From Poecilobothrus nobilitatus (Eukaryota > Arthropoda > Insecta > Diptera > Dolichopodidae): 64,000 bases of DNA. A program made the position numbers and the translations under genes. Location: the NCBI GenBank assembly GCA_947095535.1, contig OX352773.1, positions 126,496,830 to 126,560,829 on the forward strand. Reading direction: 5' to 3'. The notes beneath the pieces are model-generated. The model did not search any database. It worked only from the letters and a program-made list of their open reading frames with translations, and was not told the origin of the DNA. Within the stretch, counting starts at the first letter, position 1; the number at the start of each line of letters is the position of its first letter. Positions 44,701-55,112 of this stretch are shown here, piece after piece.

Positions 44701-46080
44701 TTATTATCTTTTCCTTTCATAAATTCAATTTTAATGTCGTATTCACCTAACTGTATTAACCACCTTTATAGTCTCGGCTTAATGTCTTTTCCGGAATATT
44801 TGGTTTGTAACCATTTTATTGGATGATGGTCTGTTTGAAGTACAAATGGTTTTCCATATAAATGTGGTCTAAAATATTTAGTTCCTCAAAAAATAGCTAA
44901 TAATTCTTTTTCTATTGTTGAATAGTTTTTTTCATGATTATTCAAAGTCCTAGACCCATAACAAATCGGATGATTATCTTGTGCAAGTATAGCACCAATT
45001 GCAAAATTGCTGGCAGCTGTGACTAACTTAAAACTTGTATGGAAATCAGAGTATTTTAAAATAGGATAATTTGTTATGATATTTTTTATTTTCTCGAACG
45101 CCACTATGTAGTTAGGGTCGTTGGGATTTACTTTAGAATTTTTTTTCAAATATTGAACCATTGGATATTCTATTTGCGCGTAATTTTTTATAAATTTTTG
45201 GTAGTATCCTGTAATACCTAAAAATTATTTGATTTGTTTTTGGTTATTTGGTAGCTTCAGCTCCTGTATTATTTTAATTTTATTTGCATTGTGCCTAACT
45301 CCTTCAGGGGTTAATGTATGACCCAAATATTCAGTTTCTTTATGTAGAAAATTGCGTTTGTGTACTTGAATTTTAAGAGATGCATTTTCTAGTTTTTCTA
45401 ATATTAATTTTAAAGTTATTTAATGTTCACTTAGAGAAGTAATGAAGACCAGAATATCATCTAAGTAAACTACGTAAATTTTATTGATATAATTTCTGAG
45501 AACTGAGTTCATCAATCTTTGGAAAGTAGATGGAGCATTCTTGAGACCAAAAGACATTCTAACAAATTCATAGTGGCCAAACGGGGTAGAAAAAGCTGTT
45601 TTTCTTCTATCTTCTCTTTTTACTAGAATTTGGTGAAAACTTTTTCTAAGTCCAAAGTTGTAAAATATTGTGCGTTTCCCAATTTGTCTAATATATTATC
45701 TATATTAGGTATTGGAAATTTATCGCTTACTGTAACATCATTTAGTTTGCGATAGTCCACTACAATGCGCCACTTTTTCTTACCGGAATTATCTGTTTTT
45801 TTTTAGTACTATCTACAAGGGGCTGTTATATGGTGAGTTACTTTCCCTTATAATACCCTGGTTTAACATGTTTTGTATTTGTCGTTCAATTTCTTTTTCA
45901 CGAACTTGTGGATATCTATAAATTTTCGAATAGATAGGACTACTTGTAGTGGTTATAATATCATGTTGTATTTCATGAGTAAAGGATAGATTTTCTCCTT
46001 CTTTAAAAAATAAATTTTCGTGTTGTTTTAATAAAGTTGATATTTTATTATTTTCTTGATTATTTAGATGATTTAAATTT
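44700..46080 (-). pseudogene. pol: Reverse transcriptase and RNase H of gypsy element B
   Basis: RT starts with YRYPQVREKEIERQIQNMLN (about 45925-45866), then [20 protein letters not shown] (about 45775-45716) and [15 protein letters not shown] (about 45685-45640). The YLDD site is at 45457-45468 (VVYLDDILVF). Then comes YLGHTLTPEGV and a GYYQKFIKNYA block. RNase H: SNFAIGAILAQ (45015-44983), where the usual catalytic Asp before it is Ala, and YGSRTLNNHEKNYSTIEKEL (44955-44896). Stops and frameshifts lie at about 45640, 45420, 45225 and 44885. This is the most complete RT-RNase H unit in the window. Confidence 0.85.
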
Positions 46081-46520
46081 TAGTCCTCTAGTTTACTAAT
46101 TTCTAGGGTTATTATTTCGTTAATATCGAAAAAAAGTAGAAAATTTTCAAAGTATATTTTGTTATTATTTATTTCTAAAAATTTATTTTTCATATCAATT
46201 TTCAAACCAAAAGGAACCAAAAAGTTTTGTCCTATATTTTTTGCTGAAAAAGTTGTGATTTTTCCATGAAAGGGTTGCAAAAGTCTGAAATTCTTCTGGT
46301 ATTGGTGTGATAATTTTTTTTGTTACTTTATTTAAACCATTAAGAGTTTTAAAGAAGAACGGATTGTCTAAGTTCTCTTCTTTAAAGTTTTTTAAAATAT
46401 TAGATTTAATTATGCTTATATCATAACCGATGTCTATCAAGCATTTTAGTTTTTGATTATTAATTGTTAAAGTTTCGTCGGTAATTTGTTGTCCGAGGCT
46501 GTCTTGTAAAATTTACGTCA
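46080..46520 (-). pseudogene. pol: Aspartic protease of gypsy element B
   Basis: The frame from 46440 reads MIDIGYDISIIKS, the protease active-site turn, but with Ile where the Thr/Ser of D-T/S-G should be, so the active site is altered. It continues with FFFKTLNG and a loop. A frameshift at about 46280 moves to the next frame (QNFLVPFGLKIDMKNKFLEI), the C-terminal half leading towards RT. It lies between gag and RT in the standard order. Confidence 0.65.
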
Positions 46521-47638
46521 TGTTCTTACTTTTTTCGTATATATAGTATAGTTATAGTATCTTGTTTGTCTTGTACTGTTAGAGTATCTCGAATGTCTGT
46601 GTGTGCTATATTAATATAGCTGTGTGCTATTATTACTATTGGGTTTCTAATATTGGGTATCAGTATTATAGTTATTGGATTGTTGCGAACCAGAATTATT
46701 ATTAAAATTGCTACTATTATTGTTATCATTATTATACTTATAAATAAAATTATTATTATTTCTATTATTGTAATTATGATAACTATTCTTGTTGTTATAC
46801 TAATTGTTATTATTTTTATTGTTATTTTGGTAGTATTTTTGATCAAATTTTTTATTTGTGTTATTTTTCTATGCCTGTGGTCAACAGCTCTTTCGTCATC
46901 TAACAATTTTAATTTAGAGAATCTATTATATATTTCTATTATTGTACTATTTGAAGGGATATGCTCTTTAACTAAATTATCTATTTTTTCCATTAAAATT
47001 CTTACTAAAAATTTATCATTATTTTCAGGACTATATATGAAAGGTTTGCTATTGCCCAATTCGTAAAGTTCGTTTAGTTCATAGTTTGACTTAAATGATT
47101 AAATAAATCTCTTAAATTACTTATTTTTATATTTTTGCACTCGTTGATCAACTCCACATAATCTTTTCTAGGGCAAAAATTTAATTTTAATTTTTGCTGT
47201 ACTTTTTCCCATGTTAAATCAGAGCCTAATTTCTGTATACATCTTTTTCCATCTCCTTGTATTTTATCATTATACACTATATTCATGGCGTAATTTTTAA
47301 GGTTGATGTTTGTGTTACAAAGTTCAGCTGCCTTATTAACTGCCTTTATGAATTTGACAGAGTGTATTCATTTTTACCATTAAATGGTATTAACCTCTGG
47401 AAATTATTTAACACTTGTCCCGGTGTTAATTCAAACATATTAGGTTGATGTTGATATTGCTGTTCTGTTGTTGTGCTGCTTGTTACTGTAGTTCGATTTG
47501 TTGTTATTGTGCGAGTAGTTGTTGTTGTCGTCGTTCTTGCATAAGTTCTTCCAGTTGAGGCTCTTGACGAAGAACCATTTGAAGAAATTCTCCTAGTTTA
47601 CCTTCCATTGTATTTATTTCCCGATTTTTATCGAACAT
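46520..47638 (-). pseudogene. gag: gag of gypsy element B (Asn-rich tail)
   Basis: The ATG at 47638 starts MFDKNREINTMEGKLGEFLQ, followed by a Gln/Glu/Arg-rich coil and a stop at about 47505. The core reads YNDKIQGDGKRCIQKLGSDL and KLKLNFCPRKDYVELINECK (47275-47140), the gag capsid pattern of this gypsy group (L-x-x-x-F-x-P-x-x-D-Y). An Asn-rich tail (46860-46600) matches element A. Stops and frameshifts lie at 47505, 47075 and 46850. Confidence 0.65.
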
Positions 47639-47689
47639 TTTTTGTCTCTGACTTTCGTTCACGCACAGTTATATTTATTTATATATAGC

Positions 47690-47815
47690 ATTTTCCGATT
47701 AAATGAATCTTTTTTCAATTAAATGAAACTATTTTTCAATTGAATGAAACCTTTTTCAAAATAAATGAAACATTTTTTAAAGTAAATGAAACCTTTTTCA
47801 AAATAAATGAAACTT
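47690..47815 (-). repeat. About 20-21-bp minisatellite in the leader of element B
   Basis: About six imperfect units with the core AAATGAAACCTTTTTCAAA (plus strand) lie between the PBS and gag. The unit length and T5-CAA core resemble the coding minisatellite at 37868-38045, but the rest of the unit differs. Confidence 0.7.
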
Positions 47816-47969
47816 AAAAAATTACAAATAAATTTTATTTAAAAAATTGAAATTAAATAATTCAGAAAATTCAAATTGAACTAAACAAAATTACAAATAC
47901 AATTTATTTTTACGTGTTAAACTTTTTTTTTTTTTAAAAAGATTCAAAATTTAATCATCAGATTAAATT

Positions 47970-47985
47970 TTCCGCGACTGCGCCA
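47970..47985 (-). promoter_or_regulatory. Primer binding site, tRNA-Ser type (element B)
   Basis: The minus strand reads TGGCGCAGTCGCGGAA. The first ten bases equal those of the element A PBS at 3141, which fits two members of one gypsy group. Confidence 0.65.
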
Positions 47986-48164
47986 TTTACGTTTTTTCTT
48001 TAATTAAAACAATTTAATTCTTTTGGGGTGGTCTTAAGACTGATTTTTATTTTATATGTTGACTTATTTATATTAAAAATTTTAGAATTATTTAATGCTA
48101 AGATAAGCATTTCTTAATATAATAAAATAAATAAAAAAAAATTTTTTAAAAAAACAGTTTTGTT
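47986..48164 (-). repeat. Remnant of the 5' LTR of element B
   Basis: Sequence upstream of the PBS should be the LTR. It contains the GC-richer ttttggggtggtcttaagac (48020-48039). Its outer end is cut or hidden by the foldback element starting near 48165. No second LTR was found because the 3' end of the element is missing. Confidence 0.45.
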
Positions 48165-48385
48165 GAACTGAAAAGTAGAAAATAAATTTTTAATAACAAA
48201 TTTTTCTGTAATTTTCTAAACTATATTGTTACAATCGAGATTTCTTTGAAAAAGTTTATTTCAATATGTCAAATATATATATAAGTTTTAAAGTCTGTGA
48301 AATTAAAATAAAAGCTGGAGGCATAACTATAAATTTTGCCTCTAGCTTTTATATTAATTTCACACACTTTAAAACATATATTTCA
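48165..48385. mobile_element. Foldback (MITE-like) element, copy 2
   Basis: Arms gttttaaagtctgtgaaatt (48284-48303) and aatttcacacactttaaaac (48356-48375) pair, with a shorter loop than copy 1. The left flank (48165-48273) is the reverse complement of the right flank of copy 1 (30030-30145), so both are copies of one longer element in opposite orientation. Confidence 0.75.
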
Positions 48386-49030
48386 AGTTTCCAACTTTAA
48401 CCGTTTAGAAGATAGAAGGGTTAAAGAATTTTGCAAAATTTGAGTTTCGCATAACGGTAAATTAAGACACCGTATGCTACAAATATATATTTATTGTGTA
48501 TACACTTTTAAAGCCAATGAAAGTAGTAATCGTCTGGCGCTTTCAAAATGAAGATATACCTTATACAACTTGTGCTATAACAATTTAAATATAGAGCTTT
48601 TTTGAACCTTTGGGGAGCTGTAGCTCCGTAACGGGTGGGGCTACAAAAAAAAGTTATTAAAAATAAAATTAATATTTTTGTGAGATCTATCAGCATTTAA
48701 AATTTCATAGCTCTATTTCAATAAAAATGTGGGGATCTAAAAGTTAGGTGTTCGAGAGCTACCTTAAGGTTTGGTCCAAACTCAACCAAAAAAAATAGGG
48801 AACCTACAAATTACTCCAAGAATATTTTGTGTAAATTTCAAGATTCTAGCTCTCTTAGTTTTTGAGTTAGCGTGCTGACGGACGGACGGACGGACGGACA
48901 TGGCTCAAAAGTCTTAGAATTTTTTTCTGATCCGATCCATACCTTTGAAGGTATATCTAGCTCGCTTATTTCGAGGTGTTACAAACGGAGGAGTAATTTT
49001 ATTATACCCGATCCTATCGTACGGGTATAA
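48386..49030 (+). repeat. Hairpin-ended repeat family A, copy A3
   Basis: It matches A2 over about 640 bp: cgtttagaagatagaaggg, the ctccgtaacgggtggg word (48630 on), gttcgagagctacc, a GGAC run (48877-48900) and the terminal hairpin TTATACCCG...CGGGTATAA (49002-49030). It is intact at its right end and cut at its left by the foldback element. Confidence 0.8.
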
Positions 49031-50170
49031 TTAAGAAAATGTTGCATAGCTATAAAATTCAAAATTTAAATAAAAATATTGCAATTTTATAACGTTCTTT
49101 ATTTCCACTTAAAAATGCGACCCTTTGAAAACTTTGATTTATATACTGCCTTGTTTTTTCTTTCTTTTATAGCATGACATTTTAATATTTCTTTTTTTCT
49201 ATCTGTTATGTGTGTAAATATCAGATGTGCACATATACATAAGAAATAGCCTTTAAAAATATTTAAAAACAATCAAAGTAACATTTTTTGTTCTCTTTTT
49301 TTTCTATTCGTTTTTATTTTTCTCCCAGTATTACATTTTACTTTTTTTTCTGTTATTTGGGTAGGCTAAGAACTTATTTTTTTTTTTAATATTAAATTTA
49401 TGCATACAGTCTATTTAAAAAATAGAAATTATCAGCTATAGAATATTCTGAATTTTTTTTTTTTTCGTTTATGTTTATCCTCCATTCATATAAATATAAT
49501 TGTTGGTATTAAAAAATAATGAATCTATAACTACAAACATATATACACACATATACTCATTCATATACATATTATAGTAGTATGGGTACTATATAATGAT
49601 CTGAACTTCTGATTGTTATATTGTATTATATATTATGGCAAGATTTTTAAAAAATTAAGGAAACATTGGATAGCAAAATTAAAAATTTAAATAAAATTGT
49701 TATTGCAATTTTATAATGTTCTTTATTTCCACTTAAGAAATAGACTTTAAAAATATTTGAAAACAATCAAAGTAACATTTTTTGTTCTCTTTTTTTTCTA
49801 TTCGTTTTTATTTTTCTTCCAGTATTGCATTTTCCTTTTTTTTGTTTTCAGTTATTTAGGTACGCTAAGTATTTTTTTTTTTTTTAAATGTTTAATTTAT
49901 ACATGCATTCTATTTAAAAATTGTAAATTATAACCTATAGAACATTCTGAATTTTTTTTTGTTCGTTTATATTTACCGTCCATTCATATGCATACATAAA
50001 ATTTTTTTTTGTTCGTTTATGTTTACCGTCCATTCATATAAATATAACTGTTGCCTACATATTAAAAAATAATAAATCTATAACTACATACATAAATAGC
50101 CATATATTCATTCATATACATATGTATCTATATTATGAGCTGAACTTCTCAGTGTTGCATTATATCATAA
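49031..50170. repeat. Partial copies of the 1.8 kb duplicated block
   Basis: Two truncated repeats of the start of the block lie here in the same orientation: about 49031-49500 and about 49634-50050. Each begins with attaagaaaa/aaaattaagg-type text and includes gttctttatttccactta and caatcaaagtaacatttttt. Together with 50171-51995 they form a head-to-tail cluster of three. Confidence 0.7.
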
Positions 50171-51995
50171 TGCGGCAAAATTTTTAAAAAATTTAGAAAA
50201 CGTTGCATAGCTAAATTCAAAATTTAAATAAAAATATTGCAATTTTATAATGTTCTTTATTTCCACTTAAAATGCGACCCTTTAAAAACTTTGATTCATA
50301 CACTGCCTTGTTTTTTCTTTCTTTTCATAACATAACATTTTAATATATTTTTTTTTTATCTGTTATGTACGGAAATATCAAACGTATGTTTCTTTCTTTT
50401 AAAATCATAACATTTTAATAGTTCTTTTTTTCTATCTGTTATGTGGGTAAATATCAGATCTGCACATATACATAAGAAATAGCCTTTCAAAATATTTAAA
50501 AACAATCAAAGTAACATTTTTTGCTCTCTTTTTTTTCTATTCGTTTTTATTTTTCTTCCAGTATTACATTTTACTTTTTTTTTCTGTTATTTAGGTACGC
50601 TAAGAACTTTTTTTTTTTTTTAATATTAAATTTATGCATACAGTCTATTTCAAAAATAGAAATTATTAGCTATAGAACATTCTGAATTTTTTTTTGTTCG
50701 TTTATGTTAACCGTCCATTCATATGCATACATAACATTTTTTTTTGTTCGTTTATGTTTACCGTCCATTCATATAAATATAACTGTTTTCTACATATTAA
50801 AAAATAATAAATCGATAAATCAACCAAATAATAATAGTTGGGAATTTGGGAATTTGGTGTGACTGTGTTAGCAGATTTTTAATAGTACAGCACACATAAA
50901 AATATGCATACCATTTTTGTACATGTTTGTACCTACATACATATGTAGTAAAAAAATTTGGTTTTAAAAGTATGTAATTGAGAATATAATAAATGCTAAT
51001 GTTTTTGAATTAAAAAAAAATTATTTTGCTTTTTCTAGACGATGTAGATATATATGTATGTATGTACATAACATATATTTTATGATTATTTCATAATTAT
51101 TGTTATTGAAAAGAAGAATATTGTTGTTATTTACTATTTTTAAAAAAGACTGGATTTCTTATTTTTAATATATTCTTTTTGTTGTTTAATGTTTTTACAT
51201 AATTGGAAATATATTCTTAGTTTTTATACTTCAGAAAAAGGCATTAGTGGTGCAGATCATCATTCACTAATAGATCTTAATTTAAAGGCAGCTCCCAATT
51301 TAGATATCAATGTTAGGGCCATAATATGCGATTTTAATATGTTAAAAGTTTCGAAAGAAAAGCCCTATTTTAATTATAATTAAGAAAGGAAAAACACATA
51401 TCTATATAAATATTATAAATAAAAATGTATACTAAAAATCAATTGATTTGATGAAAAAAAACTTAAATTTAACACTTGCTTACTAAATTTTAAGTAAATG
51501 CATATTAAACTTTACACTGTGTTCTCAAGTGCGGCACATTAATTTGTTTACACATTCATATCTTTCAAATTCATCGCTTTCAAACCAAAAATATTTTCGA
51601 AGCACATTTATTACATATTTTGAAGAAGTACCTATATATATGTACGCATACAATGCAATGGGCTACATAAAAAACAATAGTCTTTTATAGAAAAAAAAAA
51701 CATTTATGTATTACGTATAGGTATTGGTATTGGTGAGTTTAGTAAATTTAGATAAAATGTTTTATTTTGGTTCTGTAATAATTCTGTTAAAAATTCTGTT
51801 ATATCTTTGTATGAAAATTTAATTTTGAAATTAAGCTAATTTCTCTAATGTTTTTCGATATTATTATTTTAAAATCATGTATTGTCATCGGGATCTGATC
51901 TAATGAAGAAAATTCCAAGTCTCTACCTCAACTGGAAGTGTGTTTAAAATGGCTTCTAGGATTCCATCCTTTACCCAACCAAGTTAATAAAAAGC
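50171..51995. repeat. Duplicated block, copy 2 (matches 32541-34308)
   Basis: It is nearly the same as copy 1 but has an extra doubled segment at about 50330-50450 (cataacattttaata twice). At 51189-51383 an open frame of 64 codons includes GISGADHHSLIDLNLKAA, probably a LINE endonuclease fragment. Identity ends at ctgttaaaaa (about 51998). Confidence 0.75.
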
Positions 51996-52299
51996 TGTTA
52001 AAAACAATAATATTATTACTTATTACTAATTACGAAATGTTTAGCAAAATATATCAATACATTTATTTAAAATTTATTAATGAAAAATTAATTAATAGAA
52101 ATGCTAAATTGCATTTATGTTATTCTTTGACTAAAATACTTTATTTTTAAAAGGTGAATGAGCTAATAATTAATATTCAGATTAACATTATTATAATGTT
52201 AACATTACATAATATTAACATTTACATTATGTTCATATATGTAACTTGTAAGCTCCTAGATTTCCGTTAATATAATTGAGTATTTGTTTCGTTTTTGTA
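51996..52299. other. AT-rich spacer, no gene seen
   Basis: Short, with scattered tattaacattat words near 52180-52225. No function is seen. Confidence 0.4.
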
Positions 52300-53112
52300 A
52301 AGTTTAGATGTCGGTGTATTGTGTAAAGTTTAGATTTAGTGTATTTGACCTTAAGAGTCCGAGATTAAGTTTCCGCATTTTTGTACCAACAGTTTTTATA
52401 AGAGTGCCGTTTGCAGCTGCAAGTGAAATGCCAAAATTACATCTCCTAGATTGTGTTTTACATGGTCAAACTGACAAATCAGTGCCAGTTTCGATAAGGA
52501 AAGTGATATTGATTTTGTAAAATCGTCATGAATGAAAAAGCTGCTTTAAATATGGTGGCATCGTTAGTCGGGATACTCGGTGTTCCAACTAGTTTGGGTG
52601 GTTGTTGTCAATTTGTTTTGTGGACTGAGATTTTGTTGCCTTATCACCAAACTTCGTGTGATACCAACGTAAACCCGGTGTGGTAACTGAGGGCGAACGT
52701 GAACGGAATCTTCTCGAATTTTTATTAAAACTAGCTCGATGGCAGGAACGACTACGATGACGAGGTTTGAAATTAGTTTGTTTGCTAAAATCTAGTTTTC
52801 TATCATTGCCTCGATGTTCGCTAAACGCGAATTAAATTCGATCGTGTCGACGCTTTGAGTTGTATAGCCTTTAATATCCGTGCCAGACGCGGTAATTGCG
52901 AATAAATTTGCATTTTGTGGAGTCTCATGAATCTTATGAGCTACGTCAGCAAGTTCGTTAATTAGTTTGTCGTCGACCGCAGTAAACGCGACATAAATCA
53001 CTTGCGGTAATGCTATAATTTTTAATTATAGGCTCGCCAAACGACTGTCCTTCCCTTTTTTTAATGGACCTCAGTAGTTCCGAAGGACTTCTGTCCGCAA
53101 TGTCGGCTTTTC
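52300..53112 (-). pseudogene. gag (middle and C-terminus) and protease of a gypsy element, outer layer of a nest
   Basis: Reading leftward: DIADRSPSELLRSIKK (about 53107-53060), then VAFTAVDDKLINELADVAHK (52992-52933), TDIKGYTTQ, RLANIEAMIEN, an Arg/Ser-rich stretch and LRWYHTKFGDKATK (about 52670-52625), which is a gag C-terminal W-Y-H-x-x-F-G box without its zinc cysteines. Protease follows as IETGTDLS (about 52508-52485), where the catalytic Asp is Glu, then SLAAANGTLIKTVG (about 52435-52393) and LNLGLLRS. Stops and frameshifts occur at about 53000, 52790 and 52480. The N-terminal half of this gag is at 59900-60217. Confidence 0.7.
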
Positions 53113-53488
53113 TTATTAAAGTAAAGAAAAAAACGGCAACACGGATTTGAAGTAAAGTTTTAATTTTTTAGCTCTGATAATATTTTTATTTTAAAAATAT
53201 ATAATAACTATAAAAGTGGAAAAAAAAGCAATAACAGATAAATTGGATAGTTATAAAAACTAAAAAAAAAAATTTTTTATATTTCTTTCTATACTTTACA
53301 AACAAGTTATAAATTAATTATTACAAAAGTGACTATAAAAATTATTATAACCTAAAAAAGTGATCGAAGAGGGAAAAGAAAGCATATAAAAAATAAAAAA
53401 AGAGGAAGGAATGAAAAAAAAAAATAATCAAACAAAAGTTCGATTTATTATTATTATATATTTTAAACCTATAAATACAATTTGAACC
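53113..53488 (+). other. 5' UTR of the nested LINE
   Basis: The stretch starts near aaaaaaacggcaacacggat (about 53128) and leads into ORF1. A/T runs dominate. The exact left junction with the gag sequence is not resolved, because no clear target duplication with gttgcaacc (59892) is found. Confidence 0.45.
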
Positions 53489-54425
53489 ATGGCAAAAGTG
53501 TGTCCGGTATGCATTATCTCTGCAGTTACTAGAGGCGAAATTGCGGACGAGCTGTGTCAAGCTGTTAAAAATGGTGGTGCTACATGGAAGTGTCCAGAAT
53601 GTCCCACCAATAACGAACCTGTTGAAGAAACGAAATACGAATCTGAGGCAGAAGATAAAAGTGATGAAGTTTTTGATCAACTTACTACATTCGAACCAAA
53701 AAATTGTTCGGTTGAAAATATGGGAACATTTTTAAAAAATTTAGGTTTGGTCATTTTGGATATAAAATTCACAAAATTTTCAAACTTCGCAAATCCAAGA
53801 TATAATTAAACAAAATAAGGAAATTAAAAAAGAAAATGTTTTTATAAAAAAGCGTATTGCGGAAACAGAAAAAAATGTCAATGAATTACAACAAAAAGTG
53901 AATAAAATGGAGGCGATACTGGATGAAAAATATAAGGAAGAAAATAAAAATGATATTATTTTGGCTGGACTCCCGTCAGAAATTGATGTGGTTCTAAAAA
54001 TTGCAAACAAAATATCTGCCAATATATCTGCAACTGATATTATAAACATAAACATAATAGACCAAAAAGCGAGAGAAGGTGGAAAATTAAAAGGAAAATT
54101 GTACGTGGTTAAGCTCAAATCGCAGGCAGAAAAAAATGAGCTACTTACGAAAAATCAAAAATATAAACATTTATTTACCACTGAAATCAGCATTAGAAAC
54201 CAAGATAGCCAGGTCAACAATGAAATTTTCTTTCGTCAACATCTATCAAAGCTGCAAACAAATTTGTATTATGAAGCTAAAAAATTCAAGTTGTTAAATA
54301 ATTTTCAATTTTTATGGGTTAAGGATAACCAAATTCTTTTACATAAGAATACAACAAGTAAAATACATAAAATTTCTTCCTTCAATAATATCTCATTTAT
54401 TAAAAATACTTATAACATTAGTTAA
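53489..54425 (+). pseudogene. ORF1 of the nested LINE (zinc-binding start, coiled coil, FP-like domain)
   Basis: From the ATG at 53489 the product starts MAKVCPVC and then has GATWKCPECPTN; the middle Cys/His ligands expected of a PHD-like finger are missing, as if about 15 residues were deleted. An acidic stretch follows. After a frameshift at about 53745-53765 the frame ending at 54425 encodes a coiled coil (KRIAETEKNVNELQQKVNKM), then LAGLPSEIDVVLKIANKISA and a C-terminal domain with LSKLQTNLYYEAKKFKLLNN and FLWVKDNQILLHKNTTSKIH. This is the ORF1 layout of many insect LINEs, whose C-terminal domain resembles the baculovirus FP family. It would bind LINE RNA. Confidence 0.75.
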
Positions 54426-55112
54426 TTTAAATTTAATTCAACTTTGTTTTGTTTTATCATTAACAATCAATTACATTTTCACATATTATTATTTAATAAT
54501 CAATTTTATAATATCACTTTACAAAATAACAGGTGTTTTTAAAACAACACCTTACAAAGCGCTATTATGGAAAAATATAATCAATGATAGGCTTTATAAT
54601 AGTTTATATTTACATATAACATTGTTTGAACAAAAGGCCAAAATTATAAAAAAAATTTATAATCTTAGATTTACAATATTAAAAAACTGTAACACTATAA
54701 TTACATATTACAATTACGTAATAATTTTTAAAACTACGTTATATATAATCTATAATCTTAGAATTATTATAATAAAAACCTACACTATAATTTCATATAG
54801 CTATTACATTATTCTAAAAATTACCTTTTACAATTTCACACACTACTTTTTCTTAGAATTAACAAAAACTTTTTTTTTTTTGTTTTATCAAACAGAATCT
54901 CAAAACGAAACTTTTTTTTTTTTTTTTAAATAATAACTTGACATATAAAATTAATCTTAAATCTATTACAAATATTATTTTTTTTGAATATATATTTTTA
55001 TATATTCAAAAGGTACTACATATTTTTATCACATTAATTAAAAATATTTTGTTTTTGTTTTTTAAATGGACTTGGATGACAATTCTGACATTTATTAGAT
55101 TATTTTGCAGGG
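54426..55112 (+). other. AT-rich spacer between LINE ORF1 and ORF2
   Basis: Low-complexity AT-rich DNA with T runs (54870-54880; 54910-54925). A 103-codon frame at 54622-54933 is Ile/Tyr/Phe-rich and follows base composition, so I do not call it a gene. The spacer is longer than usual for LINEs. Confidence 0.5.

Noticed and set aside
46653..47066. 137-codon Ile/Val-rich plus-strand frame resembling a membrane protein
   Set aside because: It is the reverse strand of the Asn-rich gag tail (AAT/ATT codons) of element B.
54622..54933. 103-codon Ile/Tyr/Phe-rich frame
   Set aside because: Low-complexity AT DNA between LINE ORF1 and ORF2; ends in T runs.
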